64,000 nucleotides of DNA. It comes from Rhinopithecus roxellana. Its lineage: Eukaryota; Chordata; Mammalia; Primates; Cercopithecidae. A model generated the notes under the pieces. It was not told the DNA's origin. It worked only from the letters and a program-made list of their open reading frames with translations, and searched no databases. Location of the stretch: assembly GCF_007565055.1 (NCBI RefSeq), contig NC_044559.1, positions 100,214,759-100,278,758 of the forward strand, written 5' to 3'. This document shows positions 47,714 to 60,082 of this stretch, piece after piece (the first letter of the stretch is position 1; each line of letters starts with the position of its first letter). Position numbers and translations under genes: made by a program.

Positions 47714-47878
47714 TTTTTTTTATCGTTTTAGAGATGGGGTCTCATTCTTTTCCTCAGGCTGGAATGCAGTGTTATGATTATAGCTCACTGAAGCTTTGAA
47801 CTCCTGGGCTCAAGTGATCCTTCCACCTCAGCCTCCCATGTAGCTGGGACTGCAGACATACACCCTCATACCCAGCTA

Positions 47879-47910
<32 letters not shown>

Positions 47911-48031
47911 CGTTGAGATGGAGGTCTCACTTTGCTGCCCAGGCTGATCTTGAATTCCTGGCCTCAAGAGATCCTTCAGCTTCAGCCTCCTGAAGTGCTG
48001 GGATTACAGGTGTGAGCCACCAATTCCAGCC
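47714..48031 (-). repeat. AluJ, antisense
   Basis: Diverged antisense Alu with 'gagatggggtctca', 'ctcaagtgatccttccacc' and 'ggattacaggtgtgagccacc'. The middle A-rich linker is expanded to 30 T (47881-47910). Confidence 0.9.
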
Positions 48032-48055
48032 CAAAAATATTTTATACACAAATAG

Positions 48056-48122
48056 TTTCTTTGATAAAATAAGAAAAAGGCAAACAAGGCAACAGAAACA
48101 TGGGCAAAGAATATGAACAGAT
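48056..48122 (+). repeat. 67 bp direct repeat, copy 2
   Basis: Second copy of 47006-47072, 1050 bp downstream, immediately right of the AluJ. Confidence 0.85.
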
Positions 48123-48945
48123 AACATACTTTACCAATAAACAGATATAAAGATATCCAACCTTAATAGTTATCAAGGACCTGCAAAAAGTATGTATTTC
48201 TTAAATATAAGATTGGCTAATAGTAAAAGATGGATTAATATCTTGTTAATGAGGCTGCAAGAAAACATAGCTATATTTAGTTAGTGCAACGTTAAATTTG
48301 TAAAGCCACTGTGGAGAGCAGATTGGCAAAATCTATAAAGTTTTTGTGAATGTGAATATCTTTCTTCCCTAAATTCAAAGTATCTTCTCTATAGACATAT
48401 GTACTCATATTATATAAAGCTATTCATACCTGAATATTCATCAAAGCATGGTTTATTACAGCTAAAAATTGCAGAAGGTAAATCAGAAGGGAAATACTTT
48501 ATTTAAATGAAGTACTCAATAAATACTTCATGTGTACATTCATTTAAATAAAATGAAGTACAGTCACACTATAAAAAACTATCAAGTCTTTAGAATGAAT
48601 GTAGTAGATTCCTATGTATGGTTATGTTAATATCTCTACAATATATTCTTAATTTAAAAAGTATAGAAGTAGAACAATATGAATAGTGTTCCCATTTATT
48701 TTTAAAAGCAAATAAAAATGAAAATATATAGACGTGTATATGCATGTAAGTGATTGTATAAAAACCAAAAGAATTTATATTAACAATTAATATGGCTTAC
48801 CTTTGGACAGTTGGGTGGAAATAGGAATGGAATAGCATGTGAAAAGGGACATTTTATTCTGTATATTTCAGATTTAATGTTAGGCTTTTACAATGTGAGT
48901 GTCTTCGCATATTTTTGTACAATAATAAAATTGTTCCCTAGTTCA
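48123..48945 (+). mobile_element. Ancient L1M/HAL1 3' end, sense
   Basis: 'ccactgtggagagcagattgg', 'tattcatacctgaatattcatc', 'tttattacagctaaaaattg' and 'cttacctttggacag' are in the order of an old L1/HAL1 tail. A hairpin-forming pair (48498-48515 and 48534-48552) lies inside. Confidence 0.6.
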
Positions 48946-51479
48946 TTCCCGAGAAGTATAGTACTAAGGCACATTTTGTGAATTAAGTGCAGCATATAAG
49001 CAAGCTTATATACTAACATATTGATAGAGTGACTTCATCTGGGTTTTTACAAGATGAAAGGCTGCATGGGAAAAAATACGTGAACTCTCAATCCATAAAA
49101 TATTAAGTGCTTTACAAGTGTGTTGCTACCATATTTAAATTTTCAGTATAAACTAGGTTTGGCTAAAAAGTCATTTATAGAGTAAAAATCTGGTGTTGTG
49201 CTATAACATCCCAAGTTTTCCCCAAGAAAATAAAATTTCTATCATGAATTATGCATATTTATCATATTGTAAAAATATTTATTCAGCTTAATTTCACCAA
49301 AGTGGCAACACATCAAATCTTAGATCGTTTTTATTTTCAAAGGTTATATCGTATGTATGCATTTCACCACACACACACATATATATGCATTTGTGTTTGG
49401 ATATAAAAACATAAGAATAAATCTGCTTTAATAATTTCTCTAACTTACAAAATGTGATAGATAGTATAGCTTTATTTGTAACCATTTAAGCCAACTCACT
49501 CAATCTGTTTCAAGATTTTATTTTGCAGCATGGACATTTTTCACATAAGCCCCATTGCACAGCTCCAGGGAAACCACTCACATTGCAGTCCACGTGTTTA
49601 ATGGAGTTGTGCATTGTACAGACCGTGCAGTCATTGGTGGAGGCCCTGTTTTCAAAAGCGGTTCTGTAGCAGAATCTAACTATAATAAATATGATATATT
49701 TAGAAGGATATTTAAAGAAAATCATAAACATGCCTAAGTAGTTACCTTGACTAGAGTCACATTTTGGCAGCCTTTCATAACCCGAAATAATACCACTTAA
49801 GGTCAATAAATGTACCTCTCTAAAGTCAGTGAATGCCAACTGTATATAATTTCATGTTCTGAGCACTTATTCCTATAGCAAAAACAAAATAAAACACTTT
49901 TTCCTTCCTTATTTCAAAACCTACACAGATTGTGGGTGTTAATGACACTATGCTTAAACATTGTTAGCTTTGTGGCAGAAAATAACCATATAAAAACACA
50001 AATTTTATTTTCTTTCTTTAAACTATAAGGTTATAGTGTCCTGAATAAACAAACTATGAGACTTATGTAAACATTCACCCTTTTAAGAAAAAAAAGGACC
50101 AAAACAGCATCACACATTAGATCATATTTTGGAAAGGAGGAAGGCAACTGAAGCATAGCCATAAAGATACCTCTTTTCTCTTCAGTTTACCCTTGAGATG
50201 TACCTATCAAAATAATCTAAACTTATCCAGATGATGTTTTTAATCTTGAAAAAGGCTTTTGTCTCATTGGAGGATCCTATTAGCAAACTACTGGAAGGGA
50301 AAATCATACAGGGCATAATTTGTAGTTTGACCTACTCACATTGGGTGTTGCTAAAGAAAATCAATCAGAAATTGTTGTGTTAAAATAACTCTATCTGCTC
50401 TACCTGGCATGTGTGACTAACTGACTTTAGAATCTATCATTTAAAGAAAATGGTTGATGCTTGGATATACAATTTATCAAACTTCACTCCAGTCATTTTT
50501 CTCCAAAGCACAGAAAAATAATCATCCCTCTCTAAATATAAATCTTTTAAGAGAAATTCAAGGAATCTGTCTCCAGCAAAATAATTGATAAATGGCAGGA
50601 GCATAATTTAAAGATGATTTCCATCACAGATCACATGGCATCTCAACTCTTGAGTCTGTCACCCAAGTCTTCCCATCTGTTGCCCCAAGAGCATCAATCT
50701 TAGCTCCTCTGTGACCAGTTCTCTGATTGAGCTAGGTTGGCCTTTTCATAATTACAGCTTTCTCATTTCCCTCTGCCTCGCAGTATGAGGCTGTTCTTAC
50801 TGCTGCCTGAAAAGTTCTCCAACATTTTCCTACCAACCCATGCCTACTATCCCCTCATAGCTTCGTCTGAGAGACACTTTTCTTACAGAAAAAAAAAATT
50901 AGCAAAGAAGGAAGGAATAAAAAGTACTTTCTCTTACATTACCTTTTACTTGTTATTTCCCCTACATTAAATGTCTTGTTCAAAAATACTGTCATCATAC
51001 ACTCTCCTAGAAATTGACTTCTAATTATAAAGTGATATCTTAAGCAACCAATTACTATCTATAATTCCATGAGATCCGGGTAACTGATATTATTGTTTCT
51101 CCTGTTTTTCTGAGTATAGGAGTTACATACATTCACCTAGTGTTCAATAATTGTTTACTAATCAATTAATGTAAAGGAGGAAGATTTTATTTTATTGATT
51201 AATTACACAAAGTTGTATTTGGAAAATATTATTTTGGTGTGTAGACTGAAAAACCTAGATCAATCTCTTAAATTATTAATCATTAAGTCCATGACCAGGA
51301 AATTAAAAGCTGGTAATAGAATAACACATGTTTATATTAGTCATGTTTTTTATTATAAACTGCCTTATATGGACCACCTTGGGAAATGGCTAACTATAGC
51401 CCATTGTAAGTCAAGACTGTAAGATACCAGAGGCCACTAATATTATTGACTATATCAAAATTTATAATTTCTGTTCTAG
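48946..51479. other. Intron 5, no + strand exon seen
   Basis: About 2.5 kb without a supported exon for the gene on the + strand. A candidate minus-strand exon is listed separately. A short (CA)n(TA)n tract lies at about 49369-49386. Confidence 0.35.
49510..49679 (-). other. Candidate minus-strand Cys-rich terminal exon
   Basis: On the minus strand an acceptor-like 'attctgctacag' (about 49670-49681) is followed by an open frame. It reads TAFENRASTNDCTVCTMHNS, then KHVDCNVSG, then VQWGLCEKCPCCKIKS and a stop, with AATAAA overlapping the stop. It has six Cys in about 35 residues. I do not recognise the protein. It could be a chance frame, an old pseudogene fragment or a real antisense exon. 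Confidence 0.2.
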
Positions 51480-52110
51480 GGGAAGGAAACATCATAAACG
51501 AAGTTAAAAATCAAACTCTAAAAATAAAATTTCCAGTATAAATGACAGAAAAGACGTAACAGTCTTAATATTCTATATAATCAATAAGAAAAAGGTTACC
51601 ACACTAATGGGAAAATTAACAAAGCATATTTACAAAAGAAAATATATAAATAGCCAATAAACTTATGCGAAGATTTTCAGCCTTCATAGTACCCAAAGAA
51701 ACGTAGATTCAACAAAAATCAAATTCTCGAAAATTAAAATGAAACCATTGGCTTGTGAGAATGTGATGAATGGCATTCTCATAACCGCTGGGAAGAATGT
51801 ACATTGGTAAACTTTTCAGAGAGTGGTTTGGCAAGATATATCAATTTTTTTATTTGTATTTACCTTTTGAGCCAAGGATTGTCCTTCACTGGGTTTATCC
51901 CAAGTAGATAATAAGACAATGGGCAGAAATATGGGTGCATATATGTTTGATTATAATGGAAAAAAATCTGTGGAGTAGCCAAATGTCTGTTATTAGAAAG
52001 AAGTTTAAAATTCTTATAGTGCCTCTATATAATTCTGTCATCATTAAGAGTATTCATATAGTGTTGTACTTACAATGGAAAGTTATTCACACTGTGTTAG
52101 TTATTTGATA
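51480..52110 (+). mobile_element. Ancient L1M/HAL1 3' end, sense
   Basis: 'aaatagccaataaactta', 'gaaaccattggcttgtgaga', 'gggaagaatgtacattgg', 'gggtttatcccaagtagata' and 'gtagccaaatgtctg' are in the usual order of an old L1 tail. Confidence 0.65.
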
Positions 52111-52165
52111 ACAAGCTAATTGTGTCCATTGTGACTGCAGTTTATAGTTTTACATCCACATCTGT

Positions 52166-52207
52166 TTATGTATATGTATACATATACATACACAGAGAGA
52201 GAGAGAA
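52166..52207 (+). repeat. Mixed (TA/CA)(GA) simple repeat
   Basis: 'gtatatgtatacatatacat' followed by (AGAG)n. Confidence 0.8.
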
Positions 52208-54410
52208 CAAGTCCCGAAGGACATACATCAAATTACTAGCAGTAGTCCTGGGTTGTCAAGAAAATGATGAAGAGCATTTGATGTCGATGGTATACCAGAT
52301 AATCTTCGCTTTCTCTTTCCTTTGTACTTACCTTTATGAAATTATTTTCTGAAACTATTTTTTGCAATCAGCATGTATTATAGCATATATACATGTTCTC
52401 GTTTTTAAAAAGTAACAGCTTAAACTACCAAAGTTTTACTGCGTTCCCTTTTATTTTCCTTACTCAGCATTATTTCTTTTTTCCTTGCTTATTTAACTTT
52501 TTAAAAATGCATAACATTATAAAAATGTCTGTTTTATTTTGAACAGATGCATTTCATGTTTATGTGATTAGGCAGTGCTCTTTTTCCCTAAAGCAAAAGG
52601 TTCTATTGCAAATGAAGATTTAATTATTACTTGAGGATGAGTATGTTATTATTCATGAGTTATATAAGTCATAAAAAATGTCCAGGGTGATAACAATATG
52701 ACCTAGAAAACAAGGGCTTTAGCTAAGGGGATTTACTCTGCTATTTATGAAACTATCTGGCCAATAGATGGCAGGACTTGGGGGGATGAATGCAGTCTAA
52801 GAAAAATCATGTTTCCATTCTGTGATTACAAACCCACAGAATCCATTAATAATCCATACTTCTGGCTTAAAGTGTTCTTTTCAGTCTTTTTTAGGATGCC
52901 CAGACGTGCATGCCTAAAGTAAACTGTATCAGGTTCAGCAACCCACGTTTTGAAGTGAACATTTTCAAATCAAAATGTTTTCAAAGGAAAATAACCTGGA
53001 TTTTCCAGGACCAGAGGCCTCTGAAAAAGAAAAGATTCAGAGTGGATATAATAACTGTCTTCAAATCTAAAGGACTAGCAAGATAAAGAAGAGATTTGTC
53101 TTGTCTGCATAACTCCCAGATGGCAAACCAAAGATCACTGGATCTTCTAGGGAGGATTTTTACTAAATAAATGCAATTCCTTTCTAAATATAGAAGTATC
53201 TAGAAATGGAAGGGATGAAATGTGGGAGGGCAGAGGCTTAGGCCTTCCTCAGTTTTATACTACCAACTCTCAGCACAGGTCCTGGCAGACAGATGGCACT
53301 TTAAGTTTGTCGGAATGAATTGAGAGGTAATAGGTTACATCTTCATTGAATATATTTCAAGTTTAGCAATATGGCTTTTGTTGAATGATATTTTCTGAAG
53401 TTGTTTAAAGCACTAGAAGGGAAATTGAACTAGATGATCTATGAGTATGTGACCATCAAACCCAGATTTTTCTAGGATTTTTTAGGACTTTCAATTTAAA
53501 CTATTTTGTCCTATTCTTCCCACGAGTATACTTCCAAATGTTATTCTCATTAGTAAAGTCCAAAATTTATGATCAGCCAGTCTTACTCTGGGTAGCAATT
53601 ACTAACAGAATGACAAAGTGAATTCCTTTCTATGGGCTGGAAATCATGTAGGATTACTTACAGTTGGAGTGGATAAATGCAGTTGTTTATAACTAAAAGG
53701 TCACTTACCATAAATATGTAGCTGGCTCTATCTTGGTGAATGCAGACTTACATGTCAATGTAAGTCAACCAAGACTCTAGGGTGATATATTTTTATTGAT
53801 TGTTTTTTTAAAAAAGAAGATTTTGATCACAGTTCTATAATATTGGGCCACATACTAATGTTTTCATAGTGTTCAAGTTGGCTTATGAGGCCACTCTTTA
53901 GGCTTGGTGAGTGTTTGAGAGATGGCTGAGAATATACAAGCAGATATGCATTGTGCAGGAAAGCATGCAAGTGAAGAGTCAATTAAGAAAGAATAAACAT
54001 GCTTAGAAAGAGGCCACCTGATTGGTATTCTGATGGCAGAATTGAGAAACTTTCTATGCAAATTATGCAGCTGCATCGGCACCATTGACATTATAGGAGT
54101 GAAGAGGGAGAAAAAACACAACAAAGTTCTCTGTGGCAAAATAGCTCTGTGCTCGATCAAGGAAATAATATAAGGGGAGATGTGGTAGAGGGAAGTTGCT
54201 TTTTCTTCTGTTTGCCTGAACCACTAATGACCACAGCACAAGTGGCAAGTTTGACTGATGAATATGGAGTTTCATAGCTCCCAGAGCACTGATTTTGGAC
54301 TAAGAAGAATTTAGATGAGAGATGCAACCTACTTTCCCTTATTTCAAGATTTGCATGCCTGGTACATACAGTATCATATAAATGTACCAAAGCTTGTGAG
54401 GAGGCGCACG

Positions 54411-54411
<1 letters not shown>
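52208..54411. other. Intron 5, no exon seen
   Basis: About 2.2 kb. A weak L2-like tail may lie at 53260-53330 ('cagcacaggtcctggcagac'). No other feature supported. Confidence 0.35.
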
Positions 54412-54449
<38 letters not shown>

Positions 54450-54450
54450 A
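54412..54450 (+). repeat. (AC)n microsatellite
   Basis: About 16 AC units, nearly pure. Confidence 0.9.
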
Positions 54451-55157
54451 TGTCATACTCTAAACAGCGGGAACACCAAAGAGATAGATCATCCATTATT
54501 CTAGGAATTTTTTTTTGCTCCTATTCAATACACAGTAACTTAAAGAATAAGGGACTTTCATATAAAAAAGATAAGGTATTTTAGATTGGAAAAAAAGACA
54601 TAATATAAGCTCACAAATGAACCCAGTTATTTTACTTCATTTAAAGAGTGGAAATCTGACTTGAATGATATTTTCCTCAGTAATAAGCAAAATACATTAA
54701 ATAAATACAACATACTAATATTCATGACCTGGAGCAACTCATGTTTCTTCTATGAAGACTTTTCTGACTTCTGTAGACCATGCTGAATCCTCCCTTCTGT
54801 AGACCACCATTGATTTGAACTAAGGCACTGTGCTTTTTGGTATCAATTTATATGTAATCTGACTTTAGCCAGGCGGCCTTCAAGCCTGCCTCTGCTCTCT
54901 CATGCTCTCTCTCACTCACGCTCTCTCTCTCACTCACAGACACACACTCTCTCTCTCTCTCACATATGCACTCACATAAACTCCTCTTGCTGCCCCCTAC
55001 ACACAACTGATTCCTAGGAGCTTGAGGGAAATGGTGACTCCTTACTATATATCTTTAGCTTTCTTTAAAAGCTCAGCCCAAAGATGATACATAGGGCATC
55101 ACACAGAGACCTGGATACTCTCCTAAGTTTTCTGTTAGTTTTAAAAATATGTGCAAA
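54451..55157. other. Intron 5, L2-like text and CT-rich repeat
   Basis: 54720-54870 has 'tatgaagacttttctgactt' and similar text typical of a decayed L2. At 54890-54980 lies an imperfect CT/CACT simple repeat. No exon seen. Confidence 0.45.
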
Positions 55158-55445
55158 GGCCAGGCACAGTGGCTCACGCCTGTAATCCCAACACTTTGGG
55201 AGGCTGAGGTGGGCAGATGGAACACTTGAGGCCAGTAGTTCGAGACCAGCCTGGACAACGTGGTGAAACCCCCATCTCTACTAAAAATACAAAAAAAAAA
55301 TTAGCTGGGCATGGTGGCAGGCACCTGTAATTCCAGCTACTCAGGAGGCTGAATCAGGAGAATCGCTTGAACCTGGGAGGTGGAGGTTGCAGTGAGCCGA
55401 GATCGTGCAACTGCATTCCAGCCTGCGTGACAGGGTGAAACCCTG

Positions 55446-55477
<32 letters not shown>
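55158..55477 (+). repeat. AluS, sense
   Basis: Full-length Alu beginning 'ggccaggcacagtggctcac', with a 29 nt A tail that merges into (AT)n. Confidence 0.93.
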
Positions 55478-55509
<32 letters not shown>

Positions 55510-55512
55510 ATA

Positions 55513-55552
<40 letters not shown>

Positions 55553-55560
55553 AATATATG
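55478..55560 (+). repeat. (AT)n(AC)n microsatellite at an Alu tail
   Basis: AT repeat passing into AC repeats with two interruptions, then TATATA. Confidence 0.9.
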
Positions 55561-55564
55561 CCCA

Positions 55565-56040
55565 AATTCTTCCAAATGTTCTAGAACTTTCTCCCTGAAA
55601 GTGGGCTGGGCTTAGTGCCTTTCTTCTAGTGAATAGAATATGGCAGAAATGGCAGAATACCACTTCCAAGATGAGGCTATAAAAAACCTGTGGCTTCCAT
55701 CTTGGTTCCTCTCTTGATCTCTCTCTTGCACTGGTGATGCCTGTTGCTACACTACAAGGACACTCGGCAGCATCTGGAGAGGCCCACAAGGCGAGAGCCT
55801 AAGGCCCACCTACAGATGCCTGAGTGAGCTTGGAAGTAGATCCTCCTCTAGCTGATCCCTAAGATGAATGCAGGCCTGATTGACAGCTTGACTGAAACAT
55901 CATGAAAGACCCTGAGCAAGTACCACATAGCTAGACTGCGCTCAGATCCCTGACCCACAGAATTGTGTATTTCTAAATATTTGCTGTTTTAAGCACCCAG
56001 GCTTGGGGTAATTTGTTACATAGCAATAGGTAACAATACA
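55565..56040 (+). repeat. Old LTR (MLT1/MaLR-like), sense
   Basis: 'gagtgagcttggaagtagatcc', 'gaaagaccctgagcaag', 'ctgacccacagaattgtg', 'tgttttaagcacccagg' and 'ggtaatttgttacatagcaa' match the 3' half of an old MaLR LTR. It is a solo, non-coding relic, and the subfamily is uncertain. Confidence 0.55.
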
Positions 56041-57064
56041 TTTCCCATTCATAACAGCAGCTGAAATCTCTCTCTTTTGCCCCATATTTCAATCACCCCC
56101 AAAATGCTTACTTTTCTTTTTTTTTTTTTTTTTTTCATTTTCTCCTCCCCTGTGTCTGGCTGCTCCTTGCACAACCCACTCTAGCCTCCTGTTATTGCTC
56201 TTCAATTTCAGAAAAGTCCCCTTGGATTTCTGGTTAAAAAAAAAACCAGTTCTCCTCCATGAATGGCTTGTCTTCCAAACCATTGTACATAATAGGTGCT
56301 TAATAAATATCTGTTCATAGTATAAGGAAACTTCAAATTCTTTTGACTTGTGCAAACAAAATTTATTCATTTGAAAAATATTTTCTTAACAATTGAGACG
56401 GAAGTTATGGAGAGAGGTGCTTCAGTGTTTGAAGCTAAGCCTTTTGTGAGCAAGACTCAACACTGATAACTCTAAAACCTTGTCTGGTACCTGAGCCAGA
56501 CAGACATTGGACTGTATGTACTCTTTGGCTTCTTCAGCTTCTGAAACAGGAAGAAGCATACATTTTAATTTCACATGATCAAAGTTGCTGTACAGTTAAA
56601 GCCCAGCAAGTACTTTCCTCTCAGGAACAATTCTGGATTCAAGATCATTTTTTTCTAAATGCATTTTACAGGTCAGTGTCTGTGGCCACCTGATTATCAA
56701 GTTATTTATCAAACAAATGCAGTATGCCTACCAGCATTCTAAGTACTCTGGAGACTTTCTGTCAGTCAGTAAGTTCCTGTACAAATATTACTTTTACTGC
56801 TAGCGTGTGACACTGGCTAGAAAAACAAACACAGTTTCAAAATGCTAAGAGCCTAGCAAGAGAAACAGACATTAATTTAGTAAACCCACAGGCATATAAT
56901 TACAAACCAAGTACTGTAAAGGAAAAATAGAGGTTACTTTAAAGAGATATATTAGAGGGCTTCTTATAATCAGTGGATCAAGGAATGCTCCTCTGAGTTA
57001 GTTATCTTTGTGAAGAGGTCTGGGCATAACTTGTTATCCAGGCAAATGTGTAGGGCAAAAGGAA
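56041..57064. other. Intron 5, no exon accepted
   Basis: Contains a T run (56114-56136) and L2-like text at 56160-56320 ending 'aggtgcttaataaatatctg'. An acceptor-like site at about 56521 is followed by an open stretch that I rejected as an exon. Confidence 0.4.
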
Positions 57065-57190
57065 GTGGAGTTAGTTGAGCATTTACTGTATTCTAGGCAC
57101 TAAGCACGTTAAATATCACACACACGTAATCTTTACAACCACCATAGAGGGTGAACACCTCTTCAACTGTATTTTAAAAACATGAAGCCT
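57065..57190 (-). repeat. MIR SINE, antisense
   Basis: 'gagcatttactgtattctaggcac', 'gtaatctttacaaccac' and 'gtattttaaaaacatgaagc' follow the antisense MIR order. Confidence 0.6.
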
Positions 57191-57899
57191 ATGACTAATC
57201 TCCACAAGAGTAACTGCTGTCCCAAGCTTCCTCTGCAAAGACTTTGAGTTAATCCTCAAAAGTATCAAAGACAACCTTGAATGAAAGAGACTGTTGAGAT
57301 CATTTTTCAGTTAAGCGGCATGTGATATTGATTACCTACAGAAGTTTCAACAGTTAAAACCCAAACAAAATAGAACTTAGTTTAAATTACTGCCTTCCAA
57401 ACATGCACTCTAAAAGAATAAAGGATGATATAAATAATAGTGTAATGAAGTGATTTTCAATTATTCTTTTACAACCCTCTCCATTGCTTTATACTTTCTA
57501 CCCAAGAACCCCATGATGCTCTTTTTATATAATAAATACTGCTAACCAAATATATATGTTTCAGTTTATGTGCCGTTTATGAAAATCAACACTGTACCGT
57601 GTATTAAATTACAGCCAAAATTGAGAAAAGAGAAGGGAACGCAGTTCATTATTCTTTGTTAAATAATGAATGTTTTTGAAATAATATGATCATTAAATGC
57701 AAATGAGCATAACTGATATAAATGTAAATTTTTCAAAACTTGAAATGTTCCTTAAGATAAACTCTTTGGCTGAATTCTTAATATTTAATTGTTCCGCTTT
57801 CACAAAATGAATGCAGTCACCTATTCAACATAATTAGTCATCTAGGGAAAAACAATTATAATTGAACATAGCTGCTTCCCAAATGCATTTTAAATAACA
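57191..57899. other. Intron 5, nothing recognised
   Basis: AT-rich. No feature supported. Confidence 0.35.
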
Positions 57900-58400
57900 T
57901 AAACAGTCCTACGTTAAATATCTGGCCTACTGCTTGGATATCTTGTATTTGCCTCTCCAGACCCCTTTCTCTACCCCTACCACGTGTCTCAGAATGCTAA
58001 TGTTATGGAAACCATCCAGAGGCTCCTTTGCTTCCTGGGCTTCTACCTGTGCCAGCAGGGTGCCTGGGTGGGAGAAAGCGTGAGGCTGAGGTGGCTTCAT
58101 TCCCAGCTCCCTCCGCATTGAATCACTACATGTTGGGTGCATCCTTCACAGGTTATAGTTTCTGTCCTGTCTATGCAGCTCTTCTCCCTGCATTCTGGAA
58201 ACTGTTCCTTCCTCTTTCCCAATCACCCGAGGGATAATAACAGAGATAGGGTGCTGGGCCATCCCTGTTACGTTCCCTCAAACCACCCTGCACCTTTGTA
58301 TAAAGTCCTTTTATTAAACCCTCCTCAATGACCCATTTTCAGTGCACTATTTTCTCTTAGAACTCTAACTCTATAGTAATTGATACCAGGAATGGCCTCA
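57900..58400 (+). repeat. Probable old interspersed repeat, family unknown
   Basis: A relatively GC-rich block ending 'ttattaaaccctcctcaatg' and 'gaactctaactctatagtaa', the style of an old LTR 3' end with its polyadenylation region. I cannot assign the family. No functional frame. Confidence 0.3.
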
Positions 58401-59239
58401 GGAAACTGATCCTCAAATGAGAATCTGAATTGGGTTGTTCACATATGTGTGTGGTGTCCAGAAAGCTTACTGGGCAGGAGTAGGTGTAGGGAGAAATTGG
58501 GATGCAACACTGAGGCACATGACTCAGCATTGACTCTAAGGATATCCAACAGAAGACAATCAAATAGCAAGTTGGGCAGGCGAATGTGTTGATATGGGTG
58601 CACTCAGGATTTGGGACTTGAGAATGTGGTTCCAGCACCCAGGAGTGACATTAAGAGTCTGCTAGGCTGCTAGGCTTGCCATACAGTCAATTAGGTTGTT
58701 GTGACAGAACTTCCCTGGCAGGATGCAAAGAAAAGAAAGGATTTTGATAGCGCAGGGAGATGAAATAATGTACTATCTGTTTAGCCATTTTCTACTTATC
58801 ATGCCTGTGAATGTCCAGAGGATGCACTCCTCTTATCCAGGCATTCGGGAATCCCTTGTTGGGGAGCTTTCCATCATCACTGACCACCCCAGTAGTGGCT
58901 ATTCTCAGTAGGCTGACTTCTAATCAGAGGCGTGAGATGCTTTGAACCATGTTTGGGATGAAAAGCTTGCTAAAGTGAACAGTCCACACACACCATTCTA
59001 ATGACAAGCTTATAGGTTTTTAATCACTAAATGAATCTTCAGTATTAGTGAGAAAAACGTATAGTAATGTAGTAACTTTTTTAAAAGAAATCTCCTGAAA
59101 ATATACACTGCTCACTAATGCTTACATGAATATACTCTGTATAATTGACACAAAAAAAAGTATGGAGAGTTATTTCAAGTCTTGCACAAGGTAAAAACAG
59201 AAGCTGATACATAAGCTTAGTTGAAAGGTAAGCATCCCC
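58401..59239. other. Intron 5, nothing recognised
   Basis: No exon or named repeat. It may continue the preceding unknown element. Confidence 0.3.
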
Positions 59240-59355
59240 CCGCAAGTACTTGGATTACCATTAACTATTTTCTTAATCTCTATGAAGCTCGATTCTTCAT
59301 CTACAAAATAAGAGAACTAATATCTGTATCCCATTGTTGTGAGGATAAACAAGAC
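59240..59355 (+). repeat. MIR SINE, sense
   Basis: 'ttcttaatctctatgaagctc', 'ttcttcatctacaaaataag' and 'cattgttgtgaggat' match the MIR order. Confidence 0.6.
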
Positions 59356-59725
59356 AGGGCCTGGCATAGGACAGCATCTCAACTAACAGGGCAAAGTAAG
59401 TTTGCCTTGGGCATGCCTCTCTCATTGGCATTTGTCATCTATTACTACATCCTATACTGGAGCCTTGAGGTCAGGCTCCACAACTGCTTATTTCACAGAC
59501 GCACACTAGATCCTAACTAGTGAGGGTGACTAAATGAATTCATGAATGTGTTATTGTGAGGATGCAATGCAAGTGGTTACTTTAAGGTGTACCTTTCTTT
59601 CCTTCCCTCTATTGGTGTTTACATTTCACCTCTTCATTTGTTGCCTTTATAGTCAGGGACAATTTATTTAACCGCAGGTTTGCGGTAGGTTTCTCCTCAT
59701 TAAAATTGAGATGACGTCTCTCTCT

Positions 59726-60082
59726 TGTCCATTCGGGCTGCTATAACACAAATATAAACTGGATGGCTCATAAGCAACAAGAATTTATTTCTTATAGTTT
59801 TAGAGACTGGTAAATCTAAGATAAGGCACCAGCAGATTTCTAGTGTCTAGAGAAGACTTGCTCTCTGCTTTATAAGGAGTGCCTTCTTACTGTATCTTCA
59901 CTTGGTGGAAGGGGTGAACAAACTCCCTTTGGCCTCGTTCATAAAGGTATTAATACTTTATGAGGGAGGAGGCATCATGACCTAATTGCTTCCCAAAGGC
60001 CATCCCTCTTAACACCATATATTGGGGACTAAGTTTCAACGTATCAGTGTTGGGGAGATGGGAACATTCAGACCATAGCAAC
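59726..60082 (-). repeat. MLT1 (ERVL-MaLR) solo LTR, antisense
   Basis: 'gtccattcgggctgctataac', 'ggctcataagcaacaagaat', 'gccttcttactgtatcttcac', 'catgacctaattgcttccca' and 'acattcagaccatagca' follow the antisense MLT1 LTR end to end. No internal retroviral genes are attached. Confidence 0.8.

Noticed and set aside
49555..49737. 60-codon + strand frame over the same region as the minus Cys-rich frame
   Set aside because: Weaker than the minus-strand reading and without splice or domain support.
54157..55789. Frames with long Val/Cys or Thr/His runs
   Set aside because: Translations of (AC)n and (AT)n microsatellites and an adjoining Alu.
56522..56693. Acceptor-like 'ggcttcttcag' followed by about 51 open codons, a phase-0 candidate for the next exon of the gene
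   Set aside because: No good donor before the stop, the peptide does not resemble the continuation I would expect, and a frame of this length can occur by chance.
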